Below the pieces are notes generated by a model that was given only the letters and a program-made list of their open reading frames with translations, was not told the DNA's origin and searched no databases. DNA of 64,000 nucleotides from Bettongia penicillata ogilbyi (taxonomy: Eukaryota; Chordata; Mammalia; Diprotodontia; Potoroidae): the NCBI GenBank assembly GCA_023548195.1, contig JAJHZJ010000751.1, positions 803,501 to 867,500 on the forward strand, written 5' to 3'. Made by a program: the position numbers and the translations under genes. Of the stretch, positions 59,657 to 64,000 are shown in pieces; position 1 is the first letter of the stretch, and every line of letters starts with the position of its first letter.

Positions 59657-59666
59657 CCTTATATTC
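59657..59666 (-). promoter_or_regulatory. LTR TATA box
   Basis: gaatataagg on the minus strand. The CCAAT element lies about 40 bases upstream (59701-59705), a normal retroviral promoter spacing. It reads leftward into the flanking DNA. Confidence 0.7.
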
Positions 59667-59962
59667 CTTCTCCTTTCCGGGTTCTAGCCTTTAGTCCCTG
59701 ATTGGTGGTTAAGCCCTGGTCAGCCCTCAGCACCTGTTCTTAGGGCCACGCTGTTGAGTTAGCTGATCATGTCCTACTATGATAGGTGGGGGCCCCACTA
59801 GTACCTCCCCGAGGGCGGTGCCGTGCCTTGTCCACGAGCCTTCCTTGCGCCCAGGGTAAGGAAGTCACGGGCTAAGGGCGTGACCACCAGTTAGGGCGGG
59901 TATAGACTCCCGGCCGTCACCTATCCGCCCAGGAGGTCTGGTGGCGGCCCCTCACATGTGAC

Positions 59963-60089
59963 TTTGCAAAAGTAACCTTACCACACTGTCCCTCATTCCT
60001 TTACTTGTTTTTTAAAATTATGCATGCATAATGTAAACCTTGGAAATGCAAATGCTGGTTGTGTTTATACTTCTATCACTCCATCTGTC
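59963..60089. other. Host sequence right of the LTR
   Basis: AT-rich unique DNA resumes immediately after the duplication; nothing was recognised. Confidence 0.4.
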
Positions 60090-60225
60090 CTTCAATTCAA
60101 AAGCATTCATGAAATGACCACTTTGTACCAAGCACAAAGATGCTGGGGATAAAGAGACAAAAGAATGATAATCCCTATCCTCAAGGAGTTTATATTCTAA
60201 CTGGGAAGAAAATATGCTTGAATAG
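60090..60225 (+). repeat. Ancient interspersed repeat fragment
   Basis: agcattcatgaaatgaccac, tttgtaccaagcacaaagat, gctggggataaagagacaaa, ccctatcctcaaggagttta. It is the clearest copy in the window of the ancient repeat also seen at 7385, 39555 and 58915. Confidence 0.65.
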
Positions 60226-60274
60226 AAATATATACCATACTCATACTAAGTGGTCATGTAGGGAAAGTAGCACC

Positions 60275-60430
60275 TAAATTTTTTTTTTAAATAGATGCTT
60301 TATTTTCCCATTTTATAGATGAGAAAACTGAGAGAGTTCAATGACTTGCCCCATGTTGCACACCTAGGAAATGTCTGAGGTAGGATTAAAGTTTACTTAC
60401 TCAGGATACCAAGACCAGGTTGTACCATGT
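60275..60430 (-). repeat. MIR-type SINE fragment, reverse orientation
   Basis: It reads cccattttatagatgagaaa, actgagagagttcaatgac, ttgccccatgttgcacac, gtctgaggtaggattaaag. It is the reverse of a MIR core and head. Confidence 0.7.
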
Positions 60431-60612
60431 TAAGCTCATCATAAATGACAGATTAGAGGATATCTCACTTCATCAAATAATGAAATTCTAAGATATAACG
60501 AGTCGGCCTAATTAAAATGTTCATTCCTTTTGAACCAGGGAATCCACTGTTATATACTTCCAATGTGGGCAGAGAAAAGTTAACAGCCCAACACACGTGC
60601 ACAAAAAAAAAA

Positions 60613-60676
60613 TGGTAGTACTGTTGTGGTTGTTGCCACTGTTACTGTTGTTGTCGTTTCTACTGTTGTTGTTGTA
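60613..60676. repeat. (GTT)n-rich trinucleotide tract
   Basis: GTT/CTG-type units with interruptions. On the minus strand this gives an asparagine-rich frame that is an artefact. Confidence 0.85.
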
Positions 60677-61204
60677 AAAAGTGGAAACAAAGCACAGGGC
60701 CATCAAGAGGGGAACAGGTGAACAAATGATGACTGTAATGAGATATTTCTGAATTATTAAGGAAGGATGGATATGCTGAATATAGTGCATCATGGGAAGA
60801 CATAAATTAACACAAAATGAAATTGAAAAAAAAGCAGAATAATATAACAAAAAATTACTATGAGAAGGTAAATGGAAAGAACGATGATATTGAGATAAAA
60901 ACTGAATGTTACAGATTATAATGCCTAATCTTAGTCCCTAAGAAAACACGTAAGTAGGTATCTCCTCAAGCCTGTTTGCAGAAATGCGAGGTTAGGGAAG
61001 GTCACAGACATCGCATGTTGCATATAACATAACCACAGAAGGCCTTAGAAAACTCTCTAAGTTTGGAAATCTCAAAGGAGGTGATGATTTCCATTGCTAA
61101 AGGAAGTTTATCACTAGGAGTTCTCTAAATAAAGTCACAGATCTAGTCCAAAATCACAAACACTTCACTTGACTTTTAGGTGTGACTTTTTAAAAGTATT
61201 CTGA
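60677..61204. other. No gene seen
   Basis: Unique sequence; nothing recognised. Confidence 0.45.
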
Positions 61205-61423
61205 ATAAATGTGTGTATACACACAGACATATATACATATATGCAGATAATTAATAAATGAGACTTATAAGTATAAAGTATCTATATAGATATTTTATAA
61301 GAATATATCTAAAATATGTAAATATATAATATATAACAAGCACATAGTAAATATATACATATGTAGTAAATAGTGCATACATATATAGTAAATATATACA
61401 TATAGTATATAGTAAATAAATAA

Positions 61424-61455
<32 letters not shown>

Positions 61456-61562
61456 TCAGTCATTGTTAAAATACAGGAATATATGTATAATAGTATACTA
61501 TATGGATCACTTAGTTATATATGAAAAATATATTATATTCATATTATATATATATATATATA
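61205..61562. repeat. TA-rich microsatellite region
   Basis: Long degenerate TA, CATA and GTATA arrays, including uninterrupted TA runs near 61424-61441 and 61547-61562. Confidence 0.9.
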
Positions 61563-62251
61563 TTTGAATTTGAATAGTGGTTGACAATTCTGCAGCCCTG
61601 CCCCTCCTCCAGTATCTAAACCTCTCTAATAATTGAATTGATTTCCATACCTATGTAATGGGAATTGTGCTCATAGCTCACAAAGTCACAAGAGCATTGA
61701 AACATTAGTCAACACTTTAAAAGCTCTGTGTAAAGCCATACTTGTGTGTATTATAATTACCTGCTTAGATCCTTTTGTTCATTCACCTGAGAGTAGTTCT
61801 AATAATCCCATATTAAGTTATCATACCATATGAAATTTGAATATTATGAAGTTTGTGAGTCATAAAATCCAGGCAAATTTTCCCTGTTCTCCAGATGTAT
61901 CTATTTGACTAATAAAGACATGTTATCATACATTCAGGCTATATTGCCCTGTAAAGGTTTTTATTTAGAAATATTTGCTTTTATCCTTAGGAGACCCCCA
62001 TTAGGAGATTTCAAATCATCTAAACCTTAGAAGATAAGCCTTCTAAGGTTGCCTGACATTCAGTGAGGTTGTGACATCCCCCTGGCCACTAAGTTTCAGA
62101 TGTACAATTTTACCCTAGGTCCTTGGGATTCTAAGTCTAGCACCTTATTTACTATTATCAGGTTCTTTGTTCAACACTTAGAAATGTGATTTATAATTAA
62201 AATGACATTGCAAAGTTGTTCAGTTTTTTAAAAGTGATTCATAAATTATTA
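61563..62251. other. No gene seen
   Basis: Unique sequence with possible faint MIR traces (about 62040-62160); no gene. Confidence 0.4.
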
Positions 62252-62267
62252 ATAACAGCTCACTTCT

Positions 62268-63035
62268 GTTGGAACGCATTCATTTTTGGTGGAGCTGTGA
62301 ACTGTATCCAACCATTCTAGAGAGCAATTTGGAACAGTGCCAAAAGGGCTACAAAAATGTGCATACCCTTTGATCAGCAATATCTCTTCTAAGGTTGTAT
62401 CCTAAAGAGATCATAAAAATGAGAAAATGTCTCACATCTACGAAAATATTGATAACAGCTCTTTTTGTGGTGGCCAAGAACTAGAAATCAAGGGAATGCC
62501 CATCAATGGGATTGGCTGAACAATTTATGGTATATCAATATAATGGAATGCTATTGTGCTATGAGAAACGACAAACAGGCAGACTTAAGAAAACCCTGGA
62601 AAGACTTAACATGAATTGATGCTGAGTGAAATGAGCAGAACCAGGAGAACATTATACACAGTAACAGGCACAGGGTATGAGGACTGTTTCTGATAGACTT
62701 AATCCTTCACAGCAGTGCAAGGATCTAAAACATTCCCGAAGGATTCTTGACGCAAAATGCCATCCACATGCAGAGAAAGAACTATGGAATCAGACTGCAC
62801 AATGAAGCAGAGTATTTTCTCTTGCGCTATGTTTTGTTTTGCCTTTTCTCATGGTTTCTCCCATTCATTTCAATTCTTCTATGCAACATGACTAATGTGA
62901 AAATGTGTTTAAAAAGATCATATGTGTAGAACCCATATAAGATTTTATGCAGTCTCAGGGAGATGGGGGGAGAAAATTTGAAACTTATGGAAGTGATTGT
63001 TGAAAACTGAAAACAAATTAATTAATAAAATAAAG
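62268..63035 (+). mobile_element. 5'-truncated L1 insertion with 16-bp target duplication
   Basis: It starts inside ORF2 (gttggaacgcattcattttt) and runs through the C-terminal ORF2 region and 3' UTR to an A-rich tail (attaataaaataaag). The flanks ataacagctcacttct (62252-62267) and ataatagctcactttt (63036-63051) match at 14 of 16 positions; both differences are C/T. The target is the end of a MIR. ORF2 frames are broken. Confidence 0.85.
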
Positions 63036-63195
63036 ATAATAGCTCACTTTTATAGAATGCTTTCATACTTACAAAGCACTTGATTTTGGTTTGGAGATAA
63101 TGAGGTTCACATAGCTAGTAAGTGTCTAAGGCTAGATTTGAACTCAGGTCCTCCTGACTCCAGAGCCAGTTCTCTATCTATTGTGCAATCTAGTT
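63036..63195 (-). repeat. MIR-type SINE, reverse orientation, target of the L1 insertion
   Basis: It reads atagctcacttttatagaat, gctttcatacttacaaagca, cacatagctagtaagtgtct, gctagatttgaactcaggtc and ctgactccagagccag, the reverse order of a marsupial MIR. Part of its core is missing. Confidence 0.75.
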
Positions 63196-63224
63196 ATCCC
63201 ATGGTTTATTATTCATTGTTTTAC

Positions 63225-63425
63225 TTTGTTTTTACCCTTAAACCATACTAGCACATTGAATCTCCAGGACAACACTATGGGTTGAGTGTGATTATTATCT
63301 GGATCTTGCAATTGAGAAAACTGAGGATCAGAGAGTTTAAGCTCCTTGTCCAGTATTTGTCTAAAACAGGGTTCAAATCCAAGCTTTTCTGAGTCTTTCC
63401 ATACTACACTGCCTCCACAATTGTT
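63225..63425 (-). repeat. MIR-type SINE, reverse orientation
   Basis: It reads acactatgggttgagtgtga, ttgcaattgagaaaactgag, gatcagagagtttaagctcc, cagggttcaaatccaagc. It is a second reverse MIR next to the previous one. Confidence 0.65.
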
Positions 63426-63639
63426 GGCCCTATACGATACCCTCAGGGTTTATAAAAGAAAGTTATTGATACAAAGCTTATATTTAAATGCCATGGAAAT
63501 TTTTTAATGCTTTCTTGCTAACTTCTGATTTGTCTTTAAGAAAATGTAAAACCATTAGAAGTCAACAAGACCACATTTCTAGATTAGCTAGTCTAAATAT
63601 TTTTAATGAAATCTAATTTTCTTTGGCTTGTTCTAAGAA

Positions 63640-63775
63640 CTGATGTTGGGTAGCAGGAAGAACTCTACTTGCCACCAAACATGAATTCAAGTCCTAACTT
63701 TGCCACTTCTTACATTGATGTAGGCATTTAGCCTTCTCATGTCTCAGTTTTGGTTTTTATTTGTTTTTTAAACTG
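63640..63775 (+). repeat. MIR-type SINE fragment
   Basis: Sense head and core: gtagcaggaagaactctact, catgaattcaagtcctaact, ttgccacttcttacattgat, ccttctcatgtctcagtttt. Confidence 0.6.
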
Positions 63776-64000
63776 TCATAATACTTGCCTTCAATTTAAA
63801 GACACAGGTCACAAAATTATGCAACTGACATAGATACAAGGGTTTATTGTTATTATTAGAGATGAAGACTAAGCTTATGATTTCATTGATTTACAGAATT
63901 CCCAGAGGAGAAAATGTCTTCCACTAAAGTAGATCTGTGCCTCCTCTTAGAGTTGCCTGGTGACACAGAGAGGTTATATGACCTTCCTATGTGTCAGAAG

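Larger units (their letters stand above)
59494..59956 (-). mobile_element. GC-rich solo LTR (463 bp) of a class II-like endogenous retrovirus
   Basis: On the minus strand it begins TGTGAGGGGCCGCC and ends CGCCGGACA. It is strikingly GC- and CpG-rich in an AT-rich setting. In transcription order on the minus strand are a CCAAT box (59701-59705), a TATA box (59657-59666) and an AATAAA signal (59605-59610), which gives a U3 of about 320 bases, a short R and a U5 of roughly 100. The exact 6-bp duplication and short R fit betaretrovirus-like (class II) elements. It is a solo LTR: no primer-binding site or viral gene lies beside it. Retained CpGs and an unmutated duplication suggest a recent insertion. 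The family could not be named. Confidence 0.85.

Noticed and set aside
59453..59701. 82-codon frame over the GC-rich segment
   Set aside because: It lies antisense within the solo LTR and starts in flanking DNA; high GC removes stops.
59494..59956. CpG island or promoter of a host gene
   Set aside because: TG...CA ends and an exact 6-bp duplication identify it as an LTR; no exon follows on either side.

Overview
The window is mammalian nuclear DNA, almost certainly from a marsupial. It is AT-rich, has no recognisable host gene, and carries many degraded MIR-type SINEs, CR1/L3-type LINE tails, microsatellites and several layers of L1-derived insertions. The marsupial call rests on the tRNA-derived SINE at 20709-21024 and on the L1/half-L1 families, which resemble known marsupial repeats; the species is not resolved. 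No exon, rRNA, functional tRNA, CRISPR or bacterial-type feature was found, and all longer open frames lie in retrotransposons or simple repeats.

Layout. 1-10265 is mostly old unique sequence with MIR fragments and two foldback elements (1902-2088, 5251-5400); a third foldback (10266-10470) abuts an L1 3' end. 10471-15270 holds L1 remnants. 15271-20480 is a minus-strand L1 with a large internal deletion, itself hit by an LTR (15854-16399) and a half-L1 (17787-19618). A (GA)n tract and an intact SINE follow. 21038-34913 is unique sequence with old SINE and LINE relics. 34928-37738 is a plus-strand half-L1 with a clean target-site duplication. 39905-41590 and 41598-49635 are two plus-strand L1s; the second contains a displaced ORF1 segment, an 838-bp LTR and a direct-repeat composite with a (GGAA)n array. 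51843-53651 (L1 3' end, minus) and 56516-56920 (an L1 5' end, minus) flank a third half-L1 (53652-56515). 59494-59956 is a GC-rich solo LTR with an exact 6-bp duplication. The right edge has a 5'-truncated L1 inserted into a MIR.

How the parts relate. Three copies (17787-19618, 34928-37738, 53652-56515) have an L1-type 5' UTR and ORF1, no ORF2, and a shared 3' end. This is the HAL1 (half-L1) architecture, which depends on L1 enzymes supplied in trans. Two of them share a one-base frameshift in ORF1. Coordinates of repeat edges are by eye; edges supported by target-site duplications are the reliable ones.
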